This document shows, one piece after another, positions 1 to 13,870 of a DNA stretch of 64,000 bases (its first letter is position 1; every line of letters begins with the position of its first letter). Made by a program: the position numbers and the translations under genes. Location: positions 1 to 64,000 of the forward strand of contig RPFO01002210.1 in the NCBI GenBank assembly GCA_009746045.1, read 5' to 3'. The DNA is from Mesostigma viride. Its lineage: Eukaryota > Streptophyta > Mesostigmatophyceae > Mesostigmatales > Mesostigmataceae. Below the pieces are notes generated by a model. The model worked only from the letters and a program-made list of their open reading frames with translations. It did no database searches and had not been told where the DNA came from.

Positions 1-2316
<2,316 letters not shown>

Positions 2317-2480
2317 AGTTCCCGTGGCTAGTGCCCATCACCTTCCACCTTGAGCGAAGTCACGAATTCAAGCGCGAAGTGCATTTGAATCAAGCGGGAA
2401 CTGGGTGACACTGCTTGAAGACGTGCAGCTCCAAGGCATGCAAATGATGCAATGTATCAAAGATACGATACGCAAAGTTC
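2317..2480. other. Short spacer between divergent genes
   Basis: Unique sequence between the start of the minus-strand gene and the minisatellite. No gene or recognisable promoter motif is seen. Confidence 0.4.
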
Positions 2481-3490
2481 AGGTGTTCAGGTGAAGCCGT
2501 GAAGACGTGAAGCCGTGAAGCCGTGAAGACGTGGTGAAGACAGGTGAAGACGTGGTGAAGACGTGAAGACGTGAAGACGTGAAGACGTGAAGACGTGAAG
2601 ACACGATACGGCAAGTTCAGGTGAAGTTCAGGTGTTCAGGTGAAGCCGTGAAGACGTGAAGACGTGAAGCCGTGAAGCCGTGGTGAAGACAGGTGAAGAC
2701 GCGGTGAAGACGTGAAGACGTGAAGACGTGAAGACGTGAAGACGTGAAGACACGATACGGCAAGTTCAGGTGAAGTTCAGGTGTTCAGGTGAAGCCGTGA
2801 AGACGTGAAGCCGTGAAGCCGTGAAGACGTGGTGAAGACAGGTGAAGACGCGGTGAAGACGTGAAGACGTGAAGACGTGAAGACGTGAAGACGTGAAGAC
2901 ACGATACGGCAAGTTCAGGTGAAGTTCAGGTGTTCAGGTGAAGCCGTGAAGACGTGAAGCCGTGAAGCCGTGAAGACGTGGTGAAGACAGGTGAAGACGC
3001 GGTGAAGACGTGAAGACGTGAAGACGTGAAGACGTGAAGACGTGAAGACACGATACGGCAAGTTCAGGTGAAGTTCAGGTGTTCAGGTGAAGCCGTGAAG
3101 ACGTGAAGCCGTGAAGCCGTGAAGACGTGGTGAAGACAGGTGAAGACGCGGTGAAGACGTGAAGACGTGAAGACGTGAAGACGTGAAGACGTGAAGACAC
3201 GATACGGCAAGTTCAGGTGAAGTTCAGGTGTTCAGGTGAAGCCGTGAAGACGTGAAGCCGTGAAGCCGTGAAGACGTGGTGAAGACAGGTGAAGACGCGG
3301 TGAAGACGTGAAGACGTGAAGACGTGAAGACGTGAAGACGTGAAGACACGATACGGCAAGTTCAGGTGAAGTTCAGGTGTTCAGGTGAAGCCGTGAAGAC
3401 GTGAAGCCGTGAAGCCGTGAAGACGTGGTGAAGACAGGTGAAGACGCGGTGAAGACGTGAAGACGTGAAGACGTGAAGACGTGAAGACAA
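2480..3490. repeat. Nested minisatellite with 149-bp higher-order unit
   Basis: The base unit is 9 bp (GTGAAGACG or GTGAAGCCG). These are arranged in a 149-bp higher-order unit marked by the word ACACGATACG at 2601, 2750, 2899, 3048, 3197 and 3346. The later units look almost identical, which suggests recent amplification. The array lies between the divergent genes starting at 2316 and 4001. Small ORFs in it (HVFTSSRL-type) are repeat translations and are not called. Confidence 0.92.
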
Positions 3491-3544
3491 GTTGCAGCAC
3501 TCAGCCGCAGCAGTCGCACGCAGGTAGAAACGATAATTTGTTTG

Positions 3545-3995
3545 AATCTGTCAAGACCCCATCGAATGTAAAACAGGTTTTTCGTAAAGAAATCCGATGT
3601 GTGGGCGGGCTTTACATAGTTGCGATTTCTGGCCTGCGATTTCTGGCCTGCGCTGGTTGTCTCTTTTATAGTGCTTCTGCCCAAGCACTACCGGCTGTAA
3701 AACAGTATACTTCTTGAAGAAATCAGTTGGGGCTTTGTTGGGCGTCACATTTGACCGGTGGGCGGAGTTTCCTGCTTCTGTGAAGGCGCCATCGAATGTA
3801 GATCAGTAGATTTTCTAAAGAAATCTGAGGTGTGGGCGGGGCCTTTATTGCTTGTGTCCATCCACCACCGGATGTAGAACAGTAGACTTATTGAAGAAAA
3901 CAGTTTGGGGCTTTGTTGGGCGCCACATTTGAGCGGTGGGCGGGGTTTCTTGCTTCTGTCCAAGCACCACCGGGTGTAATACAGTAGATTTCCTA
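3545..3995. repeat. Imperfect upstream repeats before the 4001 gene
   Basis: A diverged motif around TGTARAACAGTA is followed by a TTTGTTGGGCG...GTGGGCGGGGTTT block. It recurs near 3551, 3687, 3789, 3868 and 3970, ending just before the ATG at 4001. The position suggests promoter-proximal or subterminal transposon repeats, but no TATA box or start site is evident. Confidence 0.6.
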
Positions 3996-4000
3996 TTAAC

Positions 4001-7000
4001 ATGGATGAAGAATGGGATGTGCCAGACCTGGTGGATTCGGATGCGAGTTCTGAAGCTAGTTGGGGCGTAGATTCTGACGGCTCTGACGACGACCTGCTTC
4101 ACACGGAAATGGGGCCCGGCACGTCTTCCTCTCGAGCGAAGCGCAGTGGGAAGAAAGATGGCGCCCGGCTTCTCGCCTCCAAATTGAAGTCCGTTGACAA
4201 GGACATCGCCAAGGCCAGGAAGTGCGGTCCGACTTGTGGGGAGCATTGCCTCGAGAAGGTGGGCACCTTACTTACCGATACCAGGTCGTGGACTGCCTTT
4301 CGAGAGTACCTGTACAACCAAACGGACCAGCAGCGCATGGCCTCCCTTTGCGACGTGATCCGGTCGGCCGGCGTGGGCAACATCGAGGTAGAATCCCCTG
4401 CCGACGGTGGCCGTTACAAGAAGTACATCATTACCGGCCCTTTACACGTGGACGTGGTGATTGCGGGGTGCATGTACACCGTCACCGGTTGTGCATCTGC
4501 CATCCGGAAGATGGCCGGCGTTACCCGGGCGACTTGGAACAATCTGGTGGCGTCGGTCGTGTCGGCGAAAGAGTATTTCCTGACCGTGCATCCCAACGAC
4601 CTAGCGACTTTCGGTGTTGGTCTGGAGCACGCACCACCTGAGCGTGATGCTCGGGGGCGTTCGGAGGTTGGCGAACACGCAGCAATGTGGATGCACGAGT
4701 TGGTGCAGCAGATCGCAGACCATGACCCGACTCATGCTGGCGTTGTCTTCATGGACGTCATGTCCATCAAGGAGATGCACGCCATGTACGTTGAAGACGT
4801 GGTGGCAGAAGCGGGGGAAGGGGCCAAGGTGCTAGGCTACAACGCATTCTACCGCATCTGGCGCACCTACTGCAAAGGCGACTACTTCCCAGGGCAGAGG
4901 AGCCCGAAGGTGGTGGTATGCCCGCACAACAAGAGCACCGGTCACTGCGCGGACTGCGTGGAACTGCGCATGCGGCGCCGCGGTGCTTCAACTGAGGCAC
5001 AACGGCAGTACGTCGACAACCAAATCAAGCAGCATGTCGCTCTGGCCTGGTTTACCCGCCAGAACTATTGGTTGAGGCGCGAGCTTGCCTGCGCGATGGT
5101 GGCCGCTATGTTGACGGCCATTTTGTCGATCAACCTCGACAAGCTGGATCACGCCAAGACATACTGGCCGAAGCTGGTGGGGGGGCCCGACTCATGGGGC
5201 AGCTATGCAGGTGGCATGATGCCGTTCTCGCTCTTCTGTGCGGCCGTCCATGGGTACAAGGCGATGTGGTTCATCGTTCTCGCATGGGTCCTCATGACCG
5301 ACAACCTCTCCGGCAGTGTCACCGTCACGATGCTGATGCACATCCTGGCGCAGTTGATGAGGGACCAGCCATGGAGGAGGGCGGGGCTGCCGCACATGCC
5401 CAGGTGTTTGTGCCTGCAACTGGACGGTGGGAGTGAAAACCGGAATCACACCGTCTTACTGTTTGCATGGTGGCTCGTACACGTTGGCTTCTTCGACGTC
5501 GTCGAAATGCACCGCATGCTCGTGGGCCACACGCACGCCGACCCAGATCAGAAATTCGGCGTGCTTGTGGCCTACATGAGACACGCTGTGGCGGGGGGGC
5601 CTAGCTTCGTGCACAAGTACCCAACTTTGGAGAGCTGGGTGGCGGCCATAGAAGAGGCATTCCGTCAGCCTAGTGGTGCAGCTGCGAACTGCAACTCGAC
5701 CGTCCCCGCTGGCACGGAGGTCAAGGTATTGGGGGTCGCTTACGATGTCAGGAACTTTCTCACTCCGTTGCAGCGCGAGTCGTTTGCCGGTTGGTGCAGC
5801 ACAGTAGATTGGATGACCGGTAGGGAGGATCAGGTTATCAAGGTCACCAGGGTGCGTGGTGATGTCGTGCAGCCTGCGTGCAGCGAGGCGCAGCCGGCGC
5901 ACGGAGGGGCGGCGCCATCGGTGCGCGGCGGGGCGGCAGCGGCGGCGCAGCCGGCACGCGGCGGGGCGGGGCAGTCAGCGGGCAGCGGGGCGGCGCTGCC
6001 GGTGCGCGGCGGGGCGGGGCAGTCGACGGGCGGCGGGGCAGGGCCGTCGACGGGCGGCGGGCCAGCGGTGCTGCCGGCGCGCGCGGGCGGCGGGGCGGGG
6101 CAGTCGGCGCGCGGGGGGCCAGCGGCGCTGCCGGCGCGCGTGGGCGGCGGGGCGGGGCTGTCGACGGGCGGCGGGGCGGGGCAGTCGACGGGCGGCGGGG
6201 CAGGGCCGTCGGCGTGCGGGGGGCCAGCGGTGCTGCCGGCGCGCGTGGGCGGCGGGGCGGGGCTGTCGACGGGCGGCGGGGCGGGGCAGTCGACGGGCGG
6301 CGGGGCAGGGCCGTCGGCGTGCGGGGGGCCAGCGGTGCTGCCGGCGCGCGTGGGCGGCGGGGCGGGGCTGTCGACGGGCGGCGGGGCGGGGCAGTCGGCG
6401 TGCGGGGGGCCAGCGGTGCTGCCGGCGCGCGTGGGCGGCGGGGCGGGGCTGTCGACGGGCGGCGTGGCGGGGCAGTCAGCGCGCGGGGGCCAGCGGCGCT
6501 GCCGGCGCGCGTGGGCGGCGGGGCGGGGCTGTCGACGGGCGGCGGGGCGGGGCAGTCGACGGGCGGCGTGGCGGGGCGGTCGGCGTGCGGGGGGCCAGCG
6601 GCGCTGCCGGCGCGCGTGGGCGGCGGGGCGGGGCTGTCGACGGGCGGCGGGGCGGGGCAGTCGACGGGCGGCGGGGCAGGGCGGTCGGCGTGCGGGGGGC
6701 CAGCGGCGCTGCCGGCGCGCGTGGGCGGCGGGGCGGGGCTGTCGACGGGCGGCGGGGCGGGGCAGTCGACGGGCGGCGGGGCAGGGCCGTCGGCGCGCGG
6801 GGGGCCAGCGGCGCTGCCGGCGCGCGTGGGCGGCGGGGCGGGGCTGTCGACGGGCGGCGGGGCGGGGCAGTCGACGGGCGGGGGCCAGCGGTGCTGCCGG
6901 CGCGCGTGGGCGGCGGGGCGGGGCTGTCGACGGGCGGCGGGGCGGGGCAGTCGGCGTGCGGGGGGCCAGCGGTGCTGCCGGCGCGCGTGGGCGGCGGGGC

Positions 7001-8744
7001 GGGGCTGTCGACGGGCGGCGGGGCGGGGCCGTCGGCGCGCGGGGGGCCAGCGGCGCTGCCGGCGCGCGTGGGCGGCGGGGCGGGGCTGTCGACGGGCGGC
7101 GTGGCGGGGCAGTCGGCGCGCGGGGGGCCAGCGGCGCTGCCGGCGCGCGTGGGCGCCGGGGCGGGGCTGTCGACGGGCGGCGGGGCGGGGCAGTCGACGG
7201 GCGGCGGGGCAGGGCGGTCGGCGTGCGGGGGGCCAGCGGCGCTGCCGGCGCGCGTGGGCGGCGGGGCGGGGCTGTCAACGGGCGGCGGGGCGGGGCAGTC
7301 GACGGGCGGCGGGGCAGGGCCGTCGGCGTGCGGGGGGCCAGCGGCGCTGCCGGCGCGCGTGGGCGGCGGGCCGGCGCAGCTGGCATGCGGCGGGGCGGGG
7401 CTGTCGACGGGCGGCGGGGCGGGGCAGTCGACGGGCGGCGGGGCAGGGCGGTCGGCGTGCGGGGGGCCAGCGGCGCTGCCGGCGCGCGTGGGCGGCGGGG
7501 CGGGGCTGTCGACGGGCGGCGGGGCGGGGCAGTCGACGGGCGGCGGGGCGGGGCAGCCGGCGCGCGGCGGGCCGGAGGCGCAGCCGGCGGGCGGCGGAGC
7601 GGCACAGCCGGTGCCTGAAAAACGCGGTCGCTCAATGAAGGTGCACCACGCCGTCTTCTTCCAGGTACAGGGCAACGCAGAGACCTGGTTGTCCTACCGG
7701 ACCACGGAGTCCCAAAAGACGCCGTGGCAGCCCGCGGGGACTCGACAGGAAGGCGCGCCACGGTGCGGGAAGGCGATGACACAGCCTTACAAGTTTGATG
7801 CGGAGGGGCGGCCGCTGTTTGGCGTCCGACTTGTGGATCCAGACCGCATTCCGATGTTGCAGGACACCCCAGCCTTCGCACCATTGAACATGGAGTTTCT
7901 GGGGAAGGAGCTGGAGTCGATCAAAACAAGGGTCGAGAAGTTGCCCCATGGCATCTGGCAGTGGTACTTTCCGCCCGACACCATCAAGCCAAACGAGGCC
8001 TTTTTCGCAAAAGTCCCACATGCCCCTGAGGAGGTGCCTGAGGAGTGGCGCCCTTTGCCGTGGCCATCTCGCGCGGACATCTCCGCCCTGCGTGAGCACG
8101 ATGCAGCGCCTGAACCACCACCGACGCAAGAAGAGCACTTCATGGCGTTGGTCGACGCAGAGGCGGTGCGCGTCACCCCGCTGGTAGACCGAGTTCTTCA
8201 TGATGGCCACACACAGCAGGAATGGGCGGCAGAAGACAGGGCCATGACAGCCAAGGTCGCTTACTTGAAGCGCATGCAAGGCGTTGAGAAAGGCTCCGCT
8301 GTTCTATACTGGCACCCTTCAGCTGGTATTCTCTGCAACTCGAAGCTCACGTGGACTCCAGTCCTCTTTGGCATCATCAAGGAGGTGGTTGCGAAGGAGG
8401 ATGGCGGCCAACCTTCTATTGAGCTCTTTGTATACCGCGCTAAGCATTTGCGTGACACGTGGCACCCGTGGAACCCAGACATTGCGCAATGGCCCCATCC
8501 GCCAACCACTGCGGCGCACACGGTGATCATCACCGCGTCAGACCTCGTCTTGACACAAGTGGTGGGCAAGCGAGGTCAGCCGCCCCATGCAGTCTCCTTG
8601 GGTGCGAACAAAAAGCTCACCAAGGAGTGCCTAAAGGCGCTGAAGGAGGTGCCCTATGACGCGGAACACCCGGTCGTGAAGTGGCAAGATGCTGATGTCC
8701 ATGTTCCCAAGAAAAGTCCTTATTTTAGGACCAGTTTGAATTAA
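4001..8744 (+). pseudogene. DDE-like transposase (DUF7869-like) with VNTR, frame-broken
   Basis: An ATG at 4001 opens an acidic N-terminus, a Cys-containing segment and a catalytic-looking core. The core carries INLDKLDH (about residue 378), LQLDGGSENRN (about 473) and VGHTHADPDQKFG (about 508). I recall this D / D-x5-N / GHTH-x-D-x-DQ arrangement from DUF7869-type transposon proteins. A GC-rich VNTR follows at 5930-7600. The C-terminal part (7636-8744, starting near VHHAVFFQ) is in another frame. The VNTR peptide (GGAGLSTGG type) is in the N-terminal frame to about 6485, in a second frame to about 6880, and in the C-terminal frame from there. Two indels, each equivalent to losing one base, therefore break the gene. 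The first is a G run of five where neighbours have six. Homopolymer assembly error is an alternative to decay. No introns are needed. Confidence 0.65.
5930..7600. repeat. GC-rich coding VNTR inside the transposase
   Basis: Tandem units of roughly 75-105 bp are built from GGCGGGGCGGGGCAGTCGAC and GTGCTGCCGGCGCGCGTGGG modules. The full unit encodes a 35-residue Gly/Ala/Ser/Pro-rich repeat. All six frames are open across the array, which explains the long antisense ORFs here; I do not call those. Confidence 0.92.
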
Positions 8745-10235
8745 AAAATATATGTGCAAACATCAAATTTTGACCCTGGCATTTTTACCACTGACAGATA
8801 ACACACTTTTTGAATTTTGGACAAAAACCTGGGTTCAAATAATTACATTTAGTGCCTGAATGGACCCTGGCCCATGGCAGGCCTCAAACCGCGAATTTGG
8901 TCAAAATGAGAATTTAGGACCAATAGGACCAATTAGTGTCAACGCATGACCATGCTATCCACACGGTCCCTTGAGCATCTTACAAGCGCTAGGGGACCCT
9001 ACGAGGCCTTGGGATGGCGGGGCAGCGTATAACAAGGCCATACCCTGCTGTGGCTGCCTCTATATATACGCGTGCTTAACGGTGTCACAGATGGTGCAGG
9101 TAATGCAATATACGGTTGCATGGTTGCTGAGGTTGCCCGGCTTGAACATGGCCCACCCCTTGCGGTAAACTTTCTCTAAGCATATGCCAAACCTTCTTTG
9201 ACATCACGGACATGCTGGCCACCACCCAGCGATGAAAAAACATTGCATTTGCATTGCAACTAACACATGAATGCAGCCAAATCAAGTTACAGAACAACGT
9301 TGTGCTAACATGCAACGCTTTGTGAGCGAATTCAGGGTGCATGTAACACGTAAACCATATTGTATATACTGTCTGAGAGCACCCTGAACGACTGCAGGCC
9401 ATAGGACCATGGTTTATAACTAACACATGAGTAAAACTGCTCTTACGCATGTGTGTTTTAGCTGCAGCGGACGACGAAGATAGAGACGTAAAAAATTGTA
9501 TGACGTAAACCAACTATGTGTGACAGTTATGTGCACAGAGAGCGTCCCCTCTTTTTAGGCATAGCTTACTGACTCAAAACACCACGACAGCGTTGCCAGT
9601 TACACTCATGATCTAGGGCACCCCGGCACGTACCTGCTACTTACGTCGCCTCATTCCAGATGGTTGCAAAAAAGTCGCTGAAATCCGCAGCGAGGTCAGC
9701 TTTCCGAGAGCTGAGCGCACCAAAGCTGGCCAACCGGTTCGAAAATGATATAAACCACGCTTGTGCTGCGTTCTAGGTCCAAGAAATACCGAAAGTGAAG
9801 ACCTATAAGGTGCGCTCGCTGCCCAGCCTGAACGTCCCTAAAACATGGTCAACAATGGAAATCGGGCAAGAATATCACGGCCCAGGCGCTTCCATGTCAA
9901 ATACTCCGTTTATAAACTCCAGACTATAATCAAAATCGTCCACAAAAATTTCCTGGCTTGATTCGCACCACCATTGCTAATACACTAACATGTTTGTGCC
10001 AAAATCGACCCTCCGCGAGCAGGCGATCTGCGACCCATTTGTGTTGTGCCGCTGTGCTACAGCGCTACACATAAAAACTTGCGCAGAAAATTTCACAGCC
10101 TTTAAGCATAACTAACGACCTTTCGTTTTTGCTACTGGGCGCCCGAAATGATAAACGCACGTGAAAACGCCGGCCACGATTGTCAGGTCGCCATATCCAC
10201 CTCAGATCATTCCCGCACCCACTTTTTCGCTCCAA
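8745..10235. other. No recognisable gene
   Basis: AT-richer sequence after the transposase stop. It holds several TTAGGACCA words (near 8725, 8912 and 8922) that echo the palindrome at 10414-10450, so element-end sequence is possible. No convincing ORF is found on either strand. Confidence 0.4.
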
Positions 10236-10239
10236 AATC

Positions 10240-10400
10240 GGTTATATTTTTGGTCGAGGTACCTACTTTCCCGCCATTATACCCGGTACCCGGGTACGGA
10301 ATCCGGGTACCATGTGCCGGTACCACGGGTCGGGTACATCATGCCGGGTACGGTCCACATGGGGTACGGTCCATATAGTGACCCCCCCCCCGGTACCTCG
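10240..10400. repeat. GGTACC-rich short repeat cluster
   Basis: A dense run of GGTACC, CCCGGGTAC and GGGTACGG words, many palindromic, ends in a C run. It lies just upstream of the perfect palindrome and the 10494 ORF. Confidence 0.6.
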
Positions 10401-10413
10401 GTTATAGTAAATT

Positions 10414-10450
10414 GGTCCTTAATTTAGGACTTTGTCCTAAATTAAGGACC
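10414..10450. repeat. Perfect 17-bp inverted repeat, 3-nt loop
   Basis: GGTCCTTAATTTAGGAC, loop TTT, then the exact reverse complement. It lies 44 bp before the ORF at 10494. It could be a hairpin, a protein-binding palindrome or fused element ends; it is not placed as a terminator of any called gene. Confidence 0.85.
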
Positions 10451-10493
10451 GTGGGAGGCTTAACAGTCTGAATGCTCGAAGGGCATCGTCGGC

Positions 10494-10946
10494 ATGGCGA
10501 AGGCATGCTGGGAAGGCATAAGGCTGCAGGTCAAGAGTGGCAGCCGCAACCTCGTAGGGCAAGTCGTGTGTCATTGGGCGTCGGAGCGTGTGACATCCGC
10601 GGACGGTCGCACCGAAAGCCGGGACGGCAGGTACCATGGTCGTGTCGCTGTTGTCGACACGCAAAACGACATGGTAGCCATGTACTGGGGTGCCCGTTGG
10701 GAGGAGGACGCGGTTTCTTGTGTGCCTCTCCACGAGCTGGAGGCACAGATCTGCGGGTGCCCCGGTGTGGTCGTCCCTGCGTTGCAAGCGCCGGATATCA
10801 CCCTGGCCGAGGCTCGATTGCGCGAGATGGTTCCACCCAGCGACGATGTGGCGGAGAACAACAACGCAGGCGCCTCCCGGCGTCGGAAGCGAGCGCTCAT
10901 CCTTGCCGATGACGATGACGACGACGACGACGACGACGACTGCTGA
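10494..10946 (+). CDS. Small protein with basic stretch and Asp tail
   Basis: An ATG ORF of 150 aa with no family I recognise. The body is of mixed composition and looks plausibly folded (residues 1-115). The C-terminus has a basic RRRKR stretch, possibly a nuclear localisation signal, directly followed by 11 aspartates encoded by a GAC/GAT microsatellite, then Cys and stop. It stands alone on its strand, after the palindrome cluster. It may be an exon of a larger gene or a chance ORF, though the codon choice does not look random. Confidence 0.4.
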   Translation: MAKACWEGIRLQVKSGSRNLVGQVVCHWASERVTSADGRTESRDGRYHGRVAVVDTQNDMVAMYWGARWEEDAVSCVPLHELEAQICGCPGVVVPALQAPDITLAEARLREMVPPSDDVAENNNAGASRRRKRALILADDDDDDDDDDDC

Positions 10947-10969
10947 AGCGCGAGCAGCGGTTGTTGTCA

Positions 10970-11265
10970 TTGAGCTGCTCATGTGCTGCTGCTGCTGCTG
11001 CTGCTGCTGTGCTGCCATGCTACTGTTGCTGCATTGCTGCCGTGCTGCTGTTGTGCTGTTGTGCTGATGTGTTGCTGCATTGCTGCCGTGCCGCTGATGT
11101 ATTGCTGTCGTGCTGCTGCCGTGCTGCTGTGTTGATGCACTGCTGCATTACGGCCGTGCTGCTGAGCTACAGTTGTGCTGCTGCTGTGCTACGGTCATGC
11201 TGCTGCTGTGTTGCTGGGCTGATGTGTTGTTGCATTGATGTAGTGGCTATTGTTCCGCTACTACA
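10970..11265. repeat. Degenerate CTG/GTGCTG-rich tract
   Basis: Imperfect CTG and TGCTGCC/TGTGCTG words follow the small acidic ORF. The Leu/Cys-rich ORFs here are repeat translations and are not called. Confidence 0.75.
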
Positions 11266-12637
11266 ATTTGCTACTGATGCCGCTGCTGGTGCTTTTTTGC
11301 ATGGCAGTGCCCGCTATGTTCACACCACTGTTGCCGCGGTTGGTATCGCGTGATTTCCACCGGTTGTGCGTTGACATGTGTTACTCATGCATTTCCCGCT
11401 ATATTTGGTAGCACGCGGTTTCGCGTTAGTTAGGTGCAGACAGCTGCATGTAGACAAACATCTTGTTTAAGTCGGTCAATTAACGGTTCTTGACGCATCA
11501 TGGTCCAAGTCGACCGACCTGTAGGGACCAGTAGAGCAATTGTCTAGGAGAAAGAGCGTGATCGCTGCAGAAGCCGCGTGGCAGCCGTGGCTGTACCTGT
11601 AGTACGACCTGCATATATATGGATACTGTATTTGGATACTGGGTTGTTTATCAATTCTGGTTTTAATTTATTTAGTGTACCTGGTGTTGGCATGCCAACT
11701 CAGTGCTAAACTACTTTATGCACAATGATGCAACTTGATGCTATAGTGACGTGCCACGATGTAACTTTATTAACTTCACCATTAGTCATGGGGTCAATAG
11801 GATTGCTCATTATGCCATGTTAACATGAACCATGGGTTACGTAATAGTGAAAACAGTAATCATGATGCTCCACTTGAAGTCTCCAACATGGTCATGTTTG
11901 GAATTTTATTGATCATATTTACAATATATGAAAAGAGACAACAAACGTGGAAGCATGGCACGCCGAGGCCGATAATATATGTGTGAAATATGAAAAGAGA
12001 CAACATCTTTGGCAAGCATGATCATATCATGCTTGCCAAACATATGAATGATATCGACCATGTCCAGAAACCATGTTTGCCAATGGTGCATTTAGGATAC
12101 ATTTGAAGCTGTGCAAATGTATCCTAATCCGGTAAAACCACCCAGGTCGTGGCGATAATTTTAATAAATTTAAAAATATTTTCACTCACACCGTTGTTTG
12201 GCGCGCGGTCTCGGCGCTGGGGGTGAGGGCTGATATGCGGCCTTGATTATATGCCTAACGGTAAATCTGTTAGCATGGTAGGTGCGGGGGTGTGCCCCCT
12301 GTCAAGGACGATGCTCTCCTAAAGGGGTCGTGGCGAAATATAGTGAGAAACGAAACTTGGGGTTTCGGTAATTGCTTGATCGCTGTGTCTTCTGCTTTGT
12401 CTTCGCAACAACAACAACTCCTGTTGCCGATCAGAGGGGAGGCCTTCTTTGGGGTCGGTGGCGGGCCCTGCAAAGGGTCAATTCGCGAGAATGTGGTTAC
12501 CTATAACAGTGCATCAATGCATCCACAGCTGCTGGTGTTAAAACGGGGTCCATTGCGGCAGGGCATTCTCAATGGACACGCGGTCCTTGGAAAGAGGGGA
12601 GCGGCTTTGAGTCAGCCAGGCGTCGGTGGGGGAGTTG
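11266..12637. other. No recognisable gene; contains a perfect hairpin
   Basis: AT-rich sequence with no convincing gene. At 12008-12040 TTTGGCAAGCATGAT is followed by a 3-nt loop and its exact reverse complement. ATATGAAAAGAGACAAC occurs twice (about 11928 and 11988). A 178-aa ORF starts at 12292 but has no recognisable features and overlaps the direct repeat at its end. Confidence 0.45.
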
Positions 12638-13373
12638 GGGTTTCGCAAACTTTGCTCGGAGAACTGCAAATGGCAGTGGACGCCATTTTGCTGTCCATTT
12701 TAAGCGACCACTTAATGTTTTCAATAAGAAGTTGGTGGAGTGGGAGCAATGGATACACGAATCGGATTTCTCTGAAAATAGTTTCTTATAATGGGCGAGA
12801 ACGAACGCCGCAATCGAAGTGTTCCTGACGGCGGCAAAGATTACGTGGCACGCTCTTGGGGTTCCAGTTTCGCTGGCATGGCCGGCGACTAGGGCCGTTT
12901 TTAGCGGATGATAATCAGTTTGGATTTTGTAACTGGGTGATTAGTTACGGGCAGTTTTCGTTGTTGTTCAGGCGGTTAAAAAGGTCGTATTTATAAGGCC
13001 TTTTAATTTTGTATGCTGGCCTGAAACTGCCTTTGATTGGCGACTAGTGTAGTTAAAAGTTCTGACTCGAATCATTTTGCTGACATTTCGTAGTTGCCGG
13101 TCTGACATTAGTTGTGTCAGTAAGGCTGGGATTTTTTTAGGGGCGTTGCCATGTAGCGTGTTGTGTCGTCTTTTTAGGGACCTTGCGAGGAAGGGGAAGG
13201 TCTTTTTTCTTGCCCACCCACCCTCCCTGTGTTTTGTTGTCTTGCCCAGGGTTTCGCAAACTTTGCTCGGAGAACTGCAAATGGCAGTGGACGCCATTTT
13301 GCTGTCCATTTTAAGCGACCACTTAATGTTTTCAATAAGAAGTTGGTGGAGTGGGAGCAATGGATACACGAAT
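12638..13373. repeat. 125-bp perfect direct repeats around 486 bp
   Basis: Positions 12638-12762 and 13249-13373 read identically, separated by 486 bp. The second copy ends where the MULE-derived sequence begins (about 13372). The structure could be an LTR-like or segmental duplication. The 486-bp interior has no convincing gene. Confidence 0.85.
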
Positions 13374-13870
13374 AACTATATAACTAGCTAGAGCCGTTGG
13401 GGCATACAGCACCCGTAGAAGGCACTTGCAAGGTCAAGCACAGTACCAAAGCATCTTATACACTACCAACGACTCAATAATCCTCACTAGCAAAAGAGAA
13501 GGAACCAATAGTATAAACTCGACTAATATGCTTCAATGCAAGCAGATCCCATGACTCTCTAGGGCTCAAACGTACAACAAACGACCACGGGAGAAGGCGG
13601 ACCTGGCCAGCAAACCAATAATTATAATTCTATATAGTAGCACGTTATGACTAAGCATCGTCGAGATTTTTAGGAGTCGTGTATACACAAGTCTTGGATA
13701 TTAATAATATGGTTGTCGGATGTTTTTAAGTCATCCCACTATAACCTTGGGAAATTTGTATATCCCATGAATACATTGTGAGAATATGTAATCACCCTCT
13801 CTCTTGATGTTTGGTTGTTCGTGTCGTGTTTGACAATATACATGGGATATTTACCTTGTGAGCGTGGCAG

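Noticed and set aside
5830-7884. 684-aa Pro/Arg/Ala-rich antisense ORF
   Set aside because: The GC-rich VNTR leaves all six frames open; the real domains flank the array on the plus strand.
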